A stretch of DNA of 64,000 bases from Pholis gunnellus (Eukaryota; Chordata; Actinopteri; Perciformes; Pholidae): contig OU342819.1 of NCBI GenBank assembly GCA_910591455.2, positions 11,031,906 through 11,095,905 of the forward strand. Reading direction: 5' to 3'. Shown here one piece after another: positions 24,151 to 38,452 of the stretch. Below the pieces are notes generated by a model, which was given only the letters and a program-made list of their open reading frames with translations, had not been told where the DNA came from and searched no databases. A program made the translations under genes and the position numbers. Positions within the stretch are counted from its first letter, which is position 1, and each line of letters begins with the position of its first letter.

Positions 24151-27100
24151 GTCTCCCACGCACCCTGTCCCTCCTCGCTTGCTCGTCTGTCTCACCTTTG
24201 AGAATCTCCGTGCTCTTTGTTTTTTCTTTAAACTTCTTGGTATTCCCTGTTATCACAACACGACACAACTCATCGTGCGACAGTTTTATTGATTGTGACT
24301 TTCATTTTTAAATTTTGTCATGTTTTAGTTTCTACTTTTGACTTCTTGACTTTCTTTCCCTTTAATGTCTTTTTGTCATAAATGATAATGATATGCACAA
24401 CTGCAAACAAATCTTGATATCAGTGCATATGGAGGAACGTCTTAATCAGCATGCACTGCTAATTAGCAGCTTTAACGCTTTTTTTTATCGTTGCCATCTT
24501 TGAAGTGTCACCGCCTTTGCAAAATGAATAGCACACACTGTCATAATTTAACCTGAAGTACAGTTTTTATAAATTACATTGCTTTTTAAATGACAAAATA
24601 TGCTGCTCTAACCTAATTCATAAAGTCATTACAAATTGTAATGCTTAAGGTCACAGTGTCGTGGAGTCAGAGGATTGTGCCTCATCGTCTTGCACTGTGT
24701 GTGATCTTTACGGAGAGCGGTTGTCTCCTGAAGTGGCCCCTGCTTTGCTCCCTGGAATCAAATAAAACCACAGTATAGCATCATGTAAGTGAGCTCTCAA
24801 TGCTGTTTTGGAAAATAACCACAATGTTACACGGTCTTGAATTTGGTCTTGAACTCAGAGACTAGATATTACTCTACAGTACGTCTTTAGTGCATTGCTT
24901 CACATAAGCATCAGCCTGATAGAGATACAGTATATAAAAAGCTCCCAAGCTGACCATGTCGGGTTCAATCTATCCACATCACACTGAAGTCAGACAGTAA
25001 TCATTTGACGCACAGAGGATACCAATAAGCTTGACCCTTTTGTTGTTTGATTGACTGGCAATCTTGGCAACAATAGTGGTGGTGAAAACAAAGAGCAGAC
25101 AGTAGGTGTTTTTCATGCTTGACTTTCATTGATGTGTTTCTGGATTTAGCCAGTTTATCTGCCTTCAAATGTGAGAGTCTCAGTATCATTTATGTTAATA
25201 ATTATGAAGGATATATGACTTATAACGAGGTAAACATTCCCCACATAGAAACCTAAGCTTTTCAGTCTGCACAGATGCTCTATATAATCCACCTCAAGTA
25301 CTATTTTGTCATACCATGACCTGTTGATGTACTGGTGTATGTCGCGCATTACAACCAGAAAGCATACTGTGTTTGGAAAAGTAGCCACAAATGTTTTTTC
25401 TTCTTCTCTGTGCCCGTTTCTTGAAGCGTTATTTTAAGAGTGTAAAAGACAAATAAATCATGCTTGTTTGGTCATGTTAAGTCCGATTTGTAGAGCAAGC
25501 CATTTCCATGATAACACAATCTGAATACCCCACACAGATAAATGGGATTCCTGGAGCGCTTCAATGGTTTCTTTGCAGAGCGATAATCCAACTCATCCTC
25601 CGACCATAGCTGTTGTATTGTCAAAGCATCAGCTGAATATGAAAATATTTTTGGATTTTGTCGCTTCCAACGTTTTATTTACCACGGCTTAACATTAAGC
25701 CTCTTTGTTAAAAAATAAAAAAATACAAGTGCAAACGAGGGAAGTTGAGATGCAGAAGGAGAATGAATGCAACCCTTTATACCCAGTTACAGTTCAGTAC
25801 ATTTTCCCAACGGAGCCATGCTGTCCTCCGCTGCACATTTTCCGTGGCGCAATTGTTGTCCCATTCATCTCATTTAATGTTGTTACACTGAATAGCTGAA
25901 TTTCATTTGCGAAAAAGGAATGAATTGCAACGTATTCACACATGTTGCGCCGGCACAAAGAGCACTTACTGTAAGAGGACCCCTGGAACTGCTGCTGGAG
26001 GAAAAGGCAAAACGATTACACCCACTGTTCCCATTATTTCCCTGTGACCCTCGCTTGAGAGTTTGACACCCAGATTACTTCTTACAAATCAGTTAAATTT
26101 GCAGTCACAGTAACAGATTCTGTGGGAGCATATGTGCAGATGCCGCCATCGCCACTTAACTGTTGTAGACACTTTCACATTGCGTCTCGTCAAGCAATGG
26201 GTAGATCAACTTTTGTCCTTTTTCAGGCATCACGTGAAAAATGACAGCTTTGAAAAATGACTCCGAGCTAATAACACTTTCCTACACTATATATATATTG
26301 TCCTGAATATTTCGCTTGTTATCTCTGCGTGAAAGCAGTACAAGATAGGTGTATTTGACTGGAACATGCACAGGGTGCTGGGTGACTGTAATTGGTGATA
26401 TTTCTTGATGTGAAGAAGTTTGGTTGAGGCAACGGTACAAATCAGACGATACATATACAGCCGTCATGCAGCCAGTGATCTCGCACTGTCCCCTCCTGCC
26501 TTAAAAAGGAGTCAGCCAAATGGGCCAGAGTGCCTGTTAAACATACGTTTCAGGCAGAGATGGGAGGCGAGTTCATACGATGCTGTAGGGCTCTCCTGTG
26601 AGGGTGTGTGCCTCTGGTGTTGTGCATTTTAATGCGCGCTGTTTTTAAGAGAGTCAAATTGTATGTGATTGTATGATGTGCATTAAGTACAGACAAGCTG
26701 TCAGCAGTGTGTGGCTACCTGTAAGTACTCCTTCTTTCTCAGGTGTCTTTGCATATGTGCAAGTGATGGTATTTAAACACTGCTCTCTCTCTGTGTTTGT
26801 GTGTGTGCGCGCACACACAGACACGTGTGTGTAGCTCTGCACACATTGCCAAATATAATTACGACTTCCCACTGTCTGGGCTGGCTCTCCCAGCAGGGGT
26901 AGATTGGGAGAAAATAAGGGCTTATTCACTGGACTATAAAAAGAGCTGTAAACAATCCCACATTGTAGCTACTGGGAGGAAACAGAGCTGGCAGCATGGG
27001 GGAGGCACTCGGCTGCATTTGGCTGGCTGACTGGCTACTTGGCTCCGAGGTCGGCTACTTCACTGACTATCTGGTTAGTTGTGTTGTCGCCTTACAGTTT

Positions 27101-30100
27101 GGCTGACCACAGTTCTCTACATGCCTCCGGCCAGCTCGGCCACGCGCTGAGGCTCTTATCGGAGAAGGAGGGAGTTTAAGAAGGAGGAGGAGAGACGACT
27201 TTCACTGATCTGACCGTCTAAACCTCAAACCCAATTTCCCAGCATGCCAGTGTTCAGGCAAACGAAGGAGCCATGTCATTTCAGACTGATGCTTTTTGAT
27301 TTCACTGTTGTTCTGTACAGACTGAGTGGCATATAGTACAGCTGCTGCACAATGACAATGGTCGATTCACTTTACACCTGTGACTGTTAGCATCATGGAA
27401 ATGTTATTGCCCCGGTTTGGTTTCTTGATGAAAGGAAGTGTTGATTTTTTACAACATTGTTAAAGCCTCAATGGGCTAAAGGAGTTCATGTGCTTATGAA
27501 GTTGTAGTTGATAGATACAGTGGGAGGATACTTTAATGCATTTAAATGTATACATTTGTTTGTGTGCACAACTTGGTGGACAATGCTTGGTAAGCCCGTG
27601 GAGCTGAGTAAGAAGCTCAACTGATGTGTGGACAAGTATGATGAGAACAATTGGCTACAATTACCATCAGCATAGATGATAAACTTTTGAGAAATGCTCT
27701 GATCCCACACGCAAAGTGAGGACGTAGCTTGGGGTCACAGTTTGTTGGTGACTGTTAATTAATGACATTACTTTAACTAAGTCTACAGTTCTACATGATC
27801 CATTATAGACAGTATATTCTTATATACTGTGCACGTAAACACTGCATTTGTACAGCATCACTTCCCTGCAGGACACAACCTAAAGCATCACCACCTGCCC
27901 ATCAACAACCTGGGATGCAGTGAATTAATTAGCCTGTATAGCTGCATCAATATGCATGCACAGTATGAATGGGGCATTTATATAATGGCTTGTAACCACA
28001 TCCAGCACGTAATAATTACTCAAAAGGCATTTGCCTGGTAATAGCACATAATTTCCCACATCCAGATTCCTCTCAGAGGTGACCCATTCTGTGGCATATT
28101 GATTCAGCTCTAATGAGAGTCTGGGAAGCAAGAAGTTTCACAAAGGTTACAAGCAGTGTTGTGTGCGTACGGTGCATCAGTAATGATTCAGAAAATAAAT
28201 GTCTGCTTTTTTTATGGAATGAGGTAAAAGTTCTTGCGAACAACTATCCATGTATGTATTTATGTGTCTGTCCATGTATGTACATGCATCTATACATCTG
28301 TCCGTCTGTAAGAAACACTTAATCCTTCAGTGCATCTGGAAAAAACACATTTCTTTCATCAGACAGCGACACGATATATCACACATTCAGATGATTTACA
28401 CTCACTTTCATGTGACTGTTACTGTTGACAACAAAAGTCCATTTCTATCACCAACTGATGAATTTTCTCTGTTTCCATCACTGTATTTCAGAACTTTCAT
28501 AATGTACTGAATCAGACCGGATACTGCAGCGATGACAAACATCAAAATGAAATTTTATTGTTGACACTGACAACAGCTTATTAAAAAAATATTGTACAAT
28601 TGTACAAACTTGCTAAAAGAAAACAAGAAGTCATGGAAGCTAAGACTCTTGGTAGCCTTTTTGGGACAGTGTGTGTATCTATTGGATACACACACAATAG
28701 GCACCCGCCCAATGACACGCAGCTCATTAAAACAACTTTGTGTGTTTTTGCCAAGTCCTCTCAGCTTTGGGGACATTATTCTGCGATACACACCCCTCTA
28801 TCTGGGAGCAGGGGGATGTCGTTTACCGTTGCACAACTCTGAGGAGCCACTTATGCGTGAAAGGCAGATGTGTTTGTACTGTAAACAAGAGAGGGGAGAC
28901 GGAGAGTGGTGCAGAGCCATGCCAAGAGATCCTCTGTGTCTGCCAGGGGGCTGCAGTGATAGACTTCATGAAAGAATACGGACAAGAGCAATGCTTTGCC
29001 TGAAAGCACAACAATACACGCTGATGTAATTCTTTGCCAGTTGCAAACACGTGTACCGTATGCGCCAAGAGACATGGACGACTGTAGCCAATCAACTGTA
29101 TACCTCTCTGTGTAAAGCATGCTCCCACATCAGCATCTGATCATGTCCGTACTTTTTCAATGATTCGAAAGCAGCACATTTATATATAATTTAATTTTAG
29201 GTGGCAAATTGTTGAAAATCTGTAGTGATGTTGGAGGAATCTTTTCCTTTTATCAGCTTTCCGAGGCACTCGCCTGCAACTGTGTCCTTTCGTGGCATTC
29301 ATTCACTCCCCACAAAACAAATTATGCCAATCATAAATCATTCCACAGCATCCGTGTGCCGATATGGTTAATTGACATACTGCTCTTGTAAGCTGCAGTA
29401 CAATGAGATTTCACTCTGTAAAGGGCTGTGTCCTTCTCCCCGTAAGCTAATTTCAGTGATGTGCTGTTTATCAGAACCTTTGAATAGAGTAGACCTAGTT
29501 ATTGCTCTCCATAGTTCAAAATGTAGTTCATCACATCCCTCCTCAAGCGATTTCCGTCTCTCTTGGCCTATATTATTCCAACCCCCTTGTCCTTCGGATG
29601 ATTTGTGATGCACATTGCTTCATCAGCAGCATGGAGGCAAAGTGGCTGCGCTGACTCAGTCCATCACTGCAGACTTGCAACAGGCACAAGATACACAGCC
29701 CACTCAACTTGTGGCAATGTATAATATTACATCCTTTTTTCCCCCCCAAGCTGTAACAATTTACTTGTCATTGGAAATATTAGATTATTCTATATGAGTG
29801 CGTTCTCTGGACTGTTGTTTTGAGATAAGGGACATGCTGGCCAGCTCTGGAGGCCTGGATAGCTGCTCACCAGGTGATGGAGACTCAAATTATCAACTAT
29901 TTTATAAGATCCAAGCACATTTTCACTCATGTTTTATAGCTATTTCTTTCTGCCTGTGTCTTCTTGTTGAAACGGGATCAGTTGAAACTGTTATAATCTA
30001 ATAATCTACCATCAGTTTTAATACATCAAGGAGATTACATGGTAATGACTTTAAAGCAAGTTCACAATCTTTCCACTTAAAATCTGACATGTTTTGTTTT

Positions 30101-31351
30101 CACCGGCTGCTCTTTCTGTATATAAGTGTTTTATTACTTTCTCAAAGATTTTTTTCTTTTATGTCACATAATAAGTATTGATGACAACATTAACTTTCTG
30201 ATCTCATGTGTGCCACGTTTACATGGTTTAAATATGATTTATTTTTTGTAGCGTACCAATTATCTGTTCTCAGATATTGTTTGAATAGATTTTTCCTGAG
30301 ATTTAATTAGGCCCTCTCAAACTATTGTCAAATATTTGAATTAAGGAAAGTACTTATGCATTCAGTCCAGTGCCAATTTCTTGGCAGGCTTTCTCTTTTG
30401 CTTTATTTATTAATTAAGCAATTATTTGTCCTTTTTTTTTGTAATTAAGTGTTTGAAATACCCATAAATTTCAATTAATGAGTGCTGCTCAGTGGCCATG
30501 AACTACACAGCGTGGTCCTGACAGGCAATTGTGGCCATTATGGATATTATTCTATTGGTTTGATATTTGACCCCACAAGTCTTCTGAGGGATATTGTGTT
30601 TGTGTATTTGTCCTAATTGCTCAAACTTGGCACAAAAAGGCCGTTCATTGAAGCTAGAATTGACCCTTTTCAGAACCACTTTAGTCTTTGTTGGATATAA
30701 ATCTCTTTGTTTTCTTCACTTTTCTAATTAAATACCCCCACTGGTCTTTCTAAACGAGGTCTGCATTCTGTAATAGAGATGGATAACTTTGCTCAGTAGG
30801 TGCAAACTTTAATTGATAGTACATTCATAATGTTCCGATGCATGCTTGGTGAAAAGCTGAATCTCATGTTTGTGTACAATCTCTCGAGTCCGCATTCATT
30901 TGTATGTGCATGTGTGTGTGTCGCTGCATGATTAGGAGTGAGGGCGAGAAGTAGAGGTGTGTGTGTGTTTGTGTGAGGGGGACTGTATAAACGGCTGGCA
31001 ACATGCATTAAGAGAGAAGTGTGGTGTGAATGGTGATTGTGTGTGTGTTCTGTATACAAGAATGTACGTGTGGGAGTAAGCACAGTGTGTGCATGTAGTG
31101 TTAATGAGGCCGAACGATTGGCTTGTGTGTGTGTATGTGTGTGTGTGGCTGTATATGAGTGTACGGGTGTGTACACACATCTCATCTGCATGGCGCCATG
31201 CCCCATCGCTTCCATTCGGGTGTGTGAGAACAAAGACTTTCCATCTCCAACGCTGCTGTGCCTGCAGGGAAAAGCCTGATCATAATTAGCTGAATGATGA
31301 GCCTCCGCCATGCACAGCACAGCAGGCCTGTGACTGCCTCTCTGCAGCACC

Positions 31352-31358
<7 letters not shown>

Positions 31359-31443
<85 letters not shown>
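31359..31443. repeat. (TC)n microsatellite
   Basis: About 85 bp of uninterrupted TC, a polypurine/polypyrimidine tract. It makes a spurious Ser/Leu-rich frame. Confidence 0.97.
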
Positions 31444-31445
<2 letters not shown>

Positions 31446-32850
31446 TTTCTCTACTTCTTCCTTTTTTTCTATTTCTGGCGTTTTATCTCACGCATGTGCT
31501 GCGTATTGCTCACCATCTATCTTCTCTTCTCCTCTCGCAGTCTGGCTCCCTCTCTTTCTCTCTGCCTTTATCACTCTCTCTCTCTCTTTATTTAATTCCT
31601 TGGATCTGACTCCCTCTGTTTTCCCTCGCTCTCTGCTCTTCTCGCACACTCTTCTTTTTTATCTTCCATTTCCTCTGAAGGTGGAAAAAGTAGGGATGGG
31701 ACAAGATTGACTTAAAACTGTCTGGTAAAAGATCAGACCCAGACTTGCACACTCAAACGCAAATATTCCACTGTGCTGAATTAGAAATGTGTGATGATGC
31801 GTACAATAACATGTAAATCATCATTAGAAAATGAATTATAGTATATTCTAGGAGCAATATTTTTTAGTGTTAATGTTTCTATTATTAACGAGTTAGACAA
31901 TATGTGCTCAGATGTTGCTGTATAATTTCAGATCAATGATATTTGATTGTACTGTGTTAAGACAATAGTGATTGACCTTCAGGACTGTTTAATTGTACTC
32001 TACAGCTACAGGTGCTGTACAGTATATTGGCTGTATATTTTGTTACCTCATATCAATTAGAATTATGTCGATGCTTTTGTGTTGTTGTGCTGTAAAACAC
32101 TTGATAGACGCCTTTATTAACACGGTTTCTTCGAAAGCAATTTCCAAGCTTGAACTGTAAAATGTTCCATCTGCTTTACGAACCTCTTCATCTAATTTTA
32201 AAACATTGCCCCAGTCGGATGTAGAAAAATGAAAATGGCAACATGGTGCAAAAACAAGTCCTTGAGATTTACTCCACATCAAGCGATAAGGCACTTTCAA
32301 TTTGTTTTTCCACTCCTCCCTTGATCTTATCAGTTAATTCAGTCTGGCAATACTTCCCAACATTGTAATATCATATTTTCCCCGTGTTTACGACTCCAGC
32401 AGCCCCGTTTTCCTCCTCACCTCCAGGGTGAGTGTTGCCATGTTTGTTGACTGTATCATGACTTAGGGATCTGCAGCGTTTCATTATGTTGGGGATTATT
32501 AATGACATCTGTTCTGAACCAAACAGCGTAGCCCTCGATGATGGAGATTACTGAAAGGCAACAAAGCTTCTGATAGCTGACAGATGAAAGGGATACTGTG
32601 AAATAAACTACGGTGTGTTTGACTCAAGTGGAAATCCCTGCATCTGGTAAGCATCTGCATGGAGAGACCAGTAATTTGTTTGCTCCACAAGGTGTTGATG
32701 TTTAATGCAATAATCTATTAAATCATTGAAATGGCATATTTAAAATTCCTATTTTTTTAGTTTGGATACTGGTGAGTTGTGTTACCTTGAGGATTCATTA
32801 ACTTAATAGTAGGCAAGCATTAAGTAAAGATGATTTTATGAATATACTGT

Positions 32851-32852
<2 letters not shown>

Positions 32853-32882
<30 letters not shown>
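32853..32882. repeat. (GT)15 microsatellite
   Basis: Uninterrupted GT run followed by a looser GT-rich tail. Confidence 0.96.
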
Positions 32883-32885
<3 letters not shown>

Positions 32886-35800
32886 CGTGTGCGTGCATGC
32901 ATGGGCCAATAGGGCCTTATACCAAACTGATGGACCACCAGAACAATATTCTGTGAGGTGGCCTCTGGGCAACTCGTTGGTTCGCTGTGCCACCCGACCA
33001 CTCAATCTGACACAAACACACACACACATATGCACACCGACTCTCTCTATCTCTCTCATTTCCTCTCTCTCTCTCTCTCCTCGTCTCTCTCTGTATACCA
33101 CAACAGGCCGGGCAGATGGCAGCCCCTCGGCCCGCCGTGCCAGGAAAAGCATGTGAATTAAAGGTTATACCCAGCAGGTTTGAAGAGCTGCCAGCACCGT
33201 TGCGCTGCGGCAGAGGGGGGCCCCGGCCCACCTGCCTCCCAGGCTCGGGGACATCTGGCTGGGGTTTTGTGGAATGATGAGCACGCTGCCGCCAACCACG
33301 GCTACTGCCACCACGAGCGGCAGCACGCCGAAAGGAGAAGCCGTCATCTGTTCAGTTTTTCAGCTAGCAAGTGAACAAATGAGCGGGTGTCCGTGTGTCT
33401 GCTGGTCTGTGGGCTTTTGCATGTGTGTGCATCTGTGAGAGGGCTGGAAGAGATTGTGCCGGATGTATCTGATTGGATGGGAAGGATGGAGTGAGGTTCA
33501 CATGATGGATGCAAAGATTAGTGCAAAGTGCAGGTTAAGTCTCAACGGACCCTAATTTTTACATTTCGTCTCTGTTTTTCAAACTTTTCTCTCTCCATTA
33601 TTTTGATTTCTCCTTTAACGAAACCCTCAAACACATATGCAAATGTAAAAGTCCATAAAAAGTGCACTTCCTAATAGTTGTATATTTTAAACCTCCCGAC
33701 CTTGCAAATCAGTACACATCTTGGCTGGGGTTGCCAGGTCCATGAAGCGGTTGCCAGGTCAGGCTGTCTGAAACAGACATGTCAGTGGTGAAGGCTTAAC
33801 AATACAGCCTGTCTCAAATCTGCCCTTAATTCCTTCCCAATATGTTTCCCCTTGTTTGCTTTAGCTGGGAGCGGATTGAAACGTTAGGACCACAAGTAGC
33901 TTCACAGATGTTGCAGCATATTTCTAGACCTGCCAACACACAGAAGCTCTATCAGGGAGCAAGACACATTACATCCACCTCAGGGAGGAGTCACTGACAG
34001 TAATGATTAGAGGTGGTTTGATTGGAATGGCCTTTGGTTTGGGAGGTTTAGAAAAACACAGACTATTGGATAACATTTAGGGGTTACAGTTAATGTGGAT
34101 AATGATGTCTCATAACAGTATTTTGGCAATCACTGTCGGCTAATTACAGATTTCGTAACTTCAAGAGGGACGGTAGGAACACCTCTTCTATTGGTGTAAT
34201 CAAGTTTTGTAAATGAAACAGGCTATCCTGTGAGCGCAACTCCCTTGTGAGGAAAACATGACAACGCCAAAGTCATTATTTAAGGATAATTCCAGTTTAT
34301 AAAACTTTGCTCTTGTAGCTTTGCCTTTAGTTGGTAATAAATAACGTGGTACTTAACGATGATGGGACAAAAAACACAAGTTTCTTTTTTTGCAACAGCA
34401 GCCAAACGTATTTGAAAGAGAAAAGAAAGAAAAACGTATTATTATAGTCTAATTTCATTTGACCCCAAATTATTACTTAACTCAAAACCCTTCATCAGCG
34501 TTTAAGAACCTACTTCATGGTTCCTACCTCCTAGTTATGCATACAGTACAGATTTCCTGTGGAATATTACTATAGCCGTTTTGTGTGCGTTTTTGTGAGG
34601 TTTTACCTCCAAATTCAATGGTTTTGATTATCTGACTGCTATCTATTGGCTCGTGTAAAACCCGTCTGTCTGCTCACATCAGATGTTACAGCAATGTTCC
34701 CAGATCTCAGCTGTTACTTTGGTGAGTAAATGGTTATCATGACGGATAGAATAGACACAAATAAAACACCCAGTTGTAATAAACCTGAATGATCCAATAA
34801 AGTATGTAACCAGTGAATTCAAGTAAACCCAGCAGCTTTTACCAGATCCTGGTGTGAGACAAGTTGTGGGGATGTTGTGTGGCTCCTTGAAGCAACATGT
34901 GTGACTTGTGTGTGACCCCTCCACTCCAGAGGTCAAAACCATCAGTGATGTCAGAGGAAAACCAGATGCCCGCTGAAGGTGCTAATGACTGCTCAGCCGC
35001 AAACTCCACACGGAGTGTGGATGTTGAGTGTGTGAGCTGCCGCTGGGGGTACAACTATCAACATGAGGTGGGAGTGTTTCCATTGTTGTCCAAGTGTTAA
35101 TGTGCTTATCTGATTTAATAGACATGGATGCTTGCAAAACACGCCTGCGTTCTCTCTTGCTTTCTCTTTTTCTCACCAAAACTCCCTTTTCATAAACACA
35201 CACAGACACACAACTCCTGAGCAGCTCCTAATGTCTGGGGCCTCTAGACACAGCGCTGGACTCCCTCCCTCCCTCACTGCCAGCTGCCAGCTCCTGACCC
35301 CTTGATACATCCTCCTCCACATGGCTCACACAGCTGGTGCAGAGCCTACACAGTGTAGGCCGCTGACTTGCTTATACCCCACACACGTACACACACAAAC
35401 ATATATTCTGGTATAGTCAGACAAGACACAAACACACTTGCAAATATGCAGAACTTCTCCCACGAATACAAAGAAGTACACGGACGCTATCATTCACAAA
35501 ACCCACCTAGTTTTCTCTCCCGCCCACGCACAGATGCGCGCTCCTCTCACATCCCACCACACACATCTTAAACAACTTACTGCCCCTCACTCCCTTTTCT
35601 GCCGGTGAAGGTGCAGAGGGCAGAGAACAGCATCCTGGACACCACGCTATTGTTCCACCGACTCTGTTAAAGTACTCACGTAACTCTCCTGTGTGCGTCC
35701 CCCTGTCTTCTGTTCAGATCTGTCTGCAGTGTTATATGGTGTAAGGTTTTTGCACGAAAGAATGACAAATGGTTGGACACAAGGTTGATGGGAAAAGCAT

Positions 35801-36093
35801 GAGAGAGTGATTTGTGGCGGATGATTGATTTTAAAGAGACGAGGAGTTGTGGAAAGTGTTTTGGGTGTGTTATGTTGTCAGTGGCTTCTCAAGGTTTGTT
35901 CATCACTAAGTGCAAAGACAGTGAAACATTATGAAGGCACAGACGAAAAGAGACATTACACAATAGTTTTTAGAATGAGTCCTAAACTTGTTTAAATATT
36001 ATCATTGTCTATAACATTGGACAGCAGCCTTTGGCAATTGCTTTAGACATTAATTTAATTCACAACATTTTTGTTGGGCATTATTTTGTTCTT

Positions 36094-36099
<6 letters not shown>

Positions 36100-36138
<39 letters not shown>
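36100..36138. repeat. (CA)n microsatellite
   Basis: About 38 bp of CA preceded by a CG-rich step (GCGCGC). Confidence 0.96.
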
Positions 36139-36144
<6 letters not shown>

Positions 36145-37973
36145 ACTCCATCACCACTTCACCCATGACGGCATGGAGCCTGTAAATAGCCCCCATGGCG
36201 CTGTACTGTCTGATGCCATCAACAGCAGCCGTCACCCTTAACTGACAATCCACATTTGTGTCACCAGGCTGGGTGGAATGAACTACAACAGGCATTAAAA
36301 AGCTACATATTCCTGTTAAGAGGTACTATTGTGCTACTTCATTGACTCATTACATCATTTTTTGCTTTTCCTCCCAACAATGACACGGCACCTAGTGTAT
36401 GACTCGGCTAGTAGGAATCAGATTTCTAGCTCCACTTAAGTAGAGCCCTCTGTCTTTACTTGACGTCAATCCTTTAATTCAAGGGCAGAGTTGCTACCCT
36501 TCCCCCCCTCTAAGTTTAGCTTAAAACTTGTTTCAGTGGTAAAGCTGAAGTTGAAATCGCTACATTTTTGCTTTCCTTTATCTGAAGACATGATATGTTC
36601 TGTTGTGCTGTAATCAGGGCAAAAAGAAAGGGAATGTGTTCGGTTGTGGAAAAGGGCAGCCTCGGGGCAGGTTATCAGCTCTGTGCAGGCTCCTAACTTG
36701 TAGCTCGCCTGGTGGGCGTCAATATGGTGCCAGCGGACTCATTTGATGAAAACCAGACAGAGTCTGGAGCTGAAAGGTGAAGCACTAGTGGGATGAAGGG
36801 ATGGAGAGAAAATATATACAGTACAGTGTATTAGAGCGAGGAGTGTTGCAATGGATAAGAGCAATGGGTACAGTAGAAGGAAATATGAGAAGCAAATGTG
36901 ATAAACATTCAATGGCTTGGGAGCGGAGCGGAGTGGAGTGGAGTGGGATGGATTTGGGAAGCTTAACAGCGGGACACAGGAGATCTCTCATCTTACTGTG
37001 TGTAATGGCAAACAGGAGAAAGGATTAATGTTCCGTGGATTATCTCAGTGCTTTAAAGAAAACATTACAGTTTACACACACATTTAACAGCAGTAGTCGT
37101 CAAACAAATTGTTATCTCTTACTTGTTTGAACTCCAAAAGAAGAAACACAGCTTGAGCTTTCAAAGTGTTGCATGCATATTCAGTGCAATCTTTTTTTTC
37201 CTGTTTTCCTCCTCACAATCCAGTTGCTGCTAGAGCAGACAGAAATGCAGCTATGCTTAATTGTCCAATTTGTTGCTGCCATGTGTGGAAAAACGCTCGG
37301 CTAATGATTGGGTATGTTTGTATATTGATGCATTTGATGATTACAAGTAGATATTCTGTGAGAAAAGTGGCGATCAAGCCACTGATTCACAACTTTGATA
37401 CTTATTTGTGTGTATATTGAATGAGCTATAGCATTGATTTACACATAAGTAACTTGTATAAATAATTTACAGATTACTAATTTAATTTATAATATATAAT
37501 CACATCAGATCTCCGAGGACATTGTTGAGCAATGTATGTAAATAACACCAAGAGCCATGGCCTGAAACATGAGTGTGTTGGTTTGTGTCCAGGGGAAAGC
37601 GGCGGCAGTGTGACAGAGTGCAGGTGTATTTAGGCGGCTGCTGACTATCGGGCAGGGAGGTGATGCAGACACACAGCACTGACAGGGAGGCAGGGACGAC
37701 AAAGTGCTGTTGATAAGGAATGGAGACAGAGGATCACATGAGGGACGGCTGGCTTCAAGCCCGCTTAACTGAGTAAACACACGCTGAACACACACACACA
37801 CACACACACAGACAGACAGGGACAAACATATCATTGTATTTGTGCCGTATTGTATATATAAACACTGGATTTATATTGTATGATCACTCAAGAAAATAGC
37901 CATTCATCTTCATTGCCATAATGTAAAACTGGTTGGAACAAACTTTCCTATTTCCATATTTGGAAGTTATACC

Positions 37974-38452
37974 ATGGACTGTATATAAGAAGTGGAGTCA
38001 TTGTGATGTCACTCACTGGTTTGTGGACGGCCGCTATAAAGCCTTGAGTTCAGCCATTTCCCCGTCGCCGTCTTGACTTTTTGCAACCGGTGAACGGAAG
38101 TTACCATATTTGGAATGCGGAGGAGTGACTTAGAGAAGCAAGTCCGCCCAAAGCATGCTCAGCTTTATGCTGTATTTTACTCTAAATGGGACCGGCCTTT
38201 ACGAAATGAACATCATGCTGTGTTGAAGAAGACTTGAAACTAGCGACTGAGACCATAAACTCATGTTCACAATGTTTACTGAGGTAAAGAAAATCAAGTG
38301 AGAAGTAGCGTACATTTTGTCATAGACTTCCATACAATCAGACTTCTTTTTTGCAACCGGAGGAGTCGCCCCCTGATGGCCAGTAGAGAGAATGCAGGTT
38401 TTAATTCACTTCCGCATTGGCTTCACTCGGCAGAACCGGAGGTTGTAGCCTG
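37974..38452. mobile_element. Dispersed teleost-type repeat with 9-bp direct flanks
   Basis: The 479-bp segment starts ATGGACTGTATATAAGAAG and ends GGAGGTTGTAGCCTG. It is flanked on both sides by AGTTATACC (37,965-37,973 and 38,453-38,461), a perfect 9-bp direct repeat that I read as a target-site duplication. Inside are phrases I recall from a family common in fish genomes, such as the segments around TGACTTTTTGCAACCGG, ACCATAAACTCATGTT and GGAGTCGCCCCCTG. It has no coding capacity, so it is non-autonomous. The superfamily cannot be named with certainty. The flank length would fit an 8-9-bp-duplicating DNA transposon or a SINE-like insertion. Confidence 0.75.

Larger units (their letters stand above)
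24151..37964. other. Gene-poor interval, second part
   Basis: No gene supported. Mostly AT-rich unique sequence with TC at 31,359-31,443, GT at 32,853-32,882, a TC-rich run at about 33,048-33,088, CA at 36,100-36,138 and 37,790-37,810, an imperfect GGAGT repeat at about 36,921-36,945, and a degenerate GT-rich belt at about 30,903-31,180. A GC-rich patch at 33,106-33,340 contains a short open frame starting at an ATG near 33,116 (about 53 codons) that I do not recognise. The repeat-free, TAAT-rich stretch at about 30,290-30,640 may be a conserved non-coding element. Confidence 0.7.

Noticed and set aside
28592..29029. 145-codon open frame with several cysteines
   Set aside because: No recognisable zinc-finger spacing, no splice sites in phase, and overlapping open frames in other phases and on the other strand, typical of chance in a GC-richer patch.
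31294..31710. 138-codon open frame with a long Ser-Leu run
   Set aside because: Translation of the TC microsatellite and pyrimidine-rich flanks. No coding signature.
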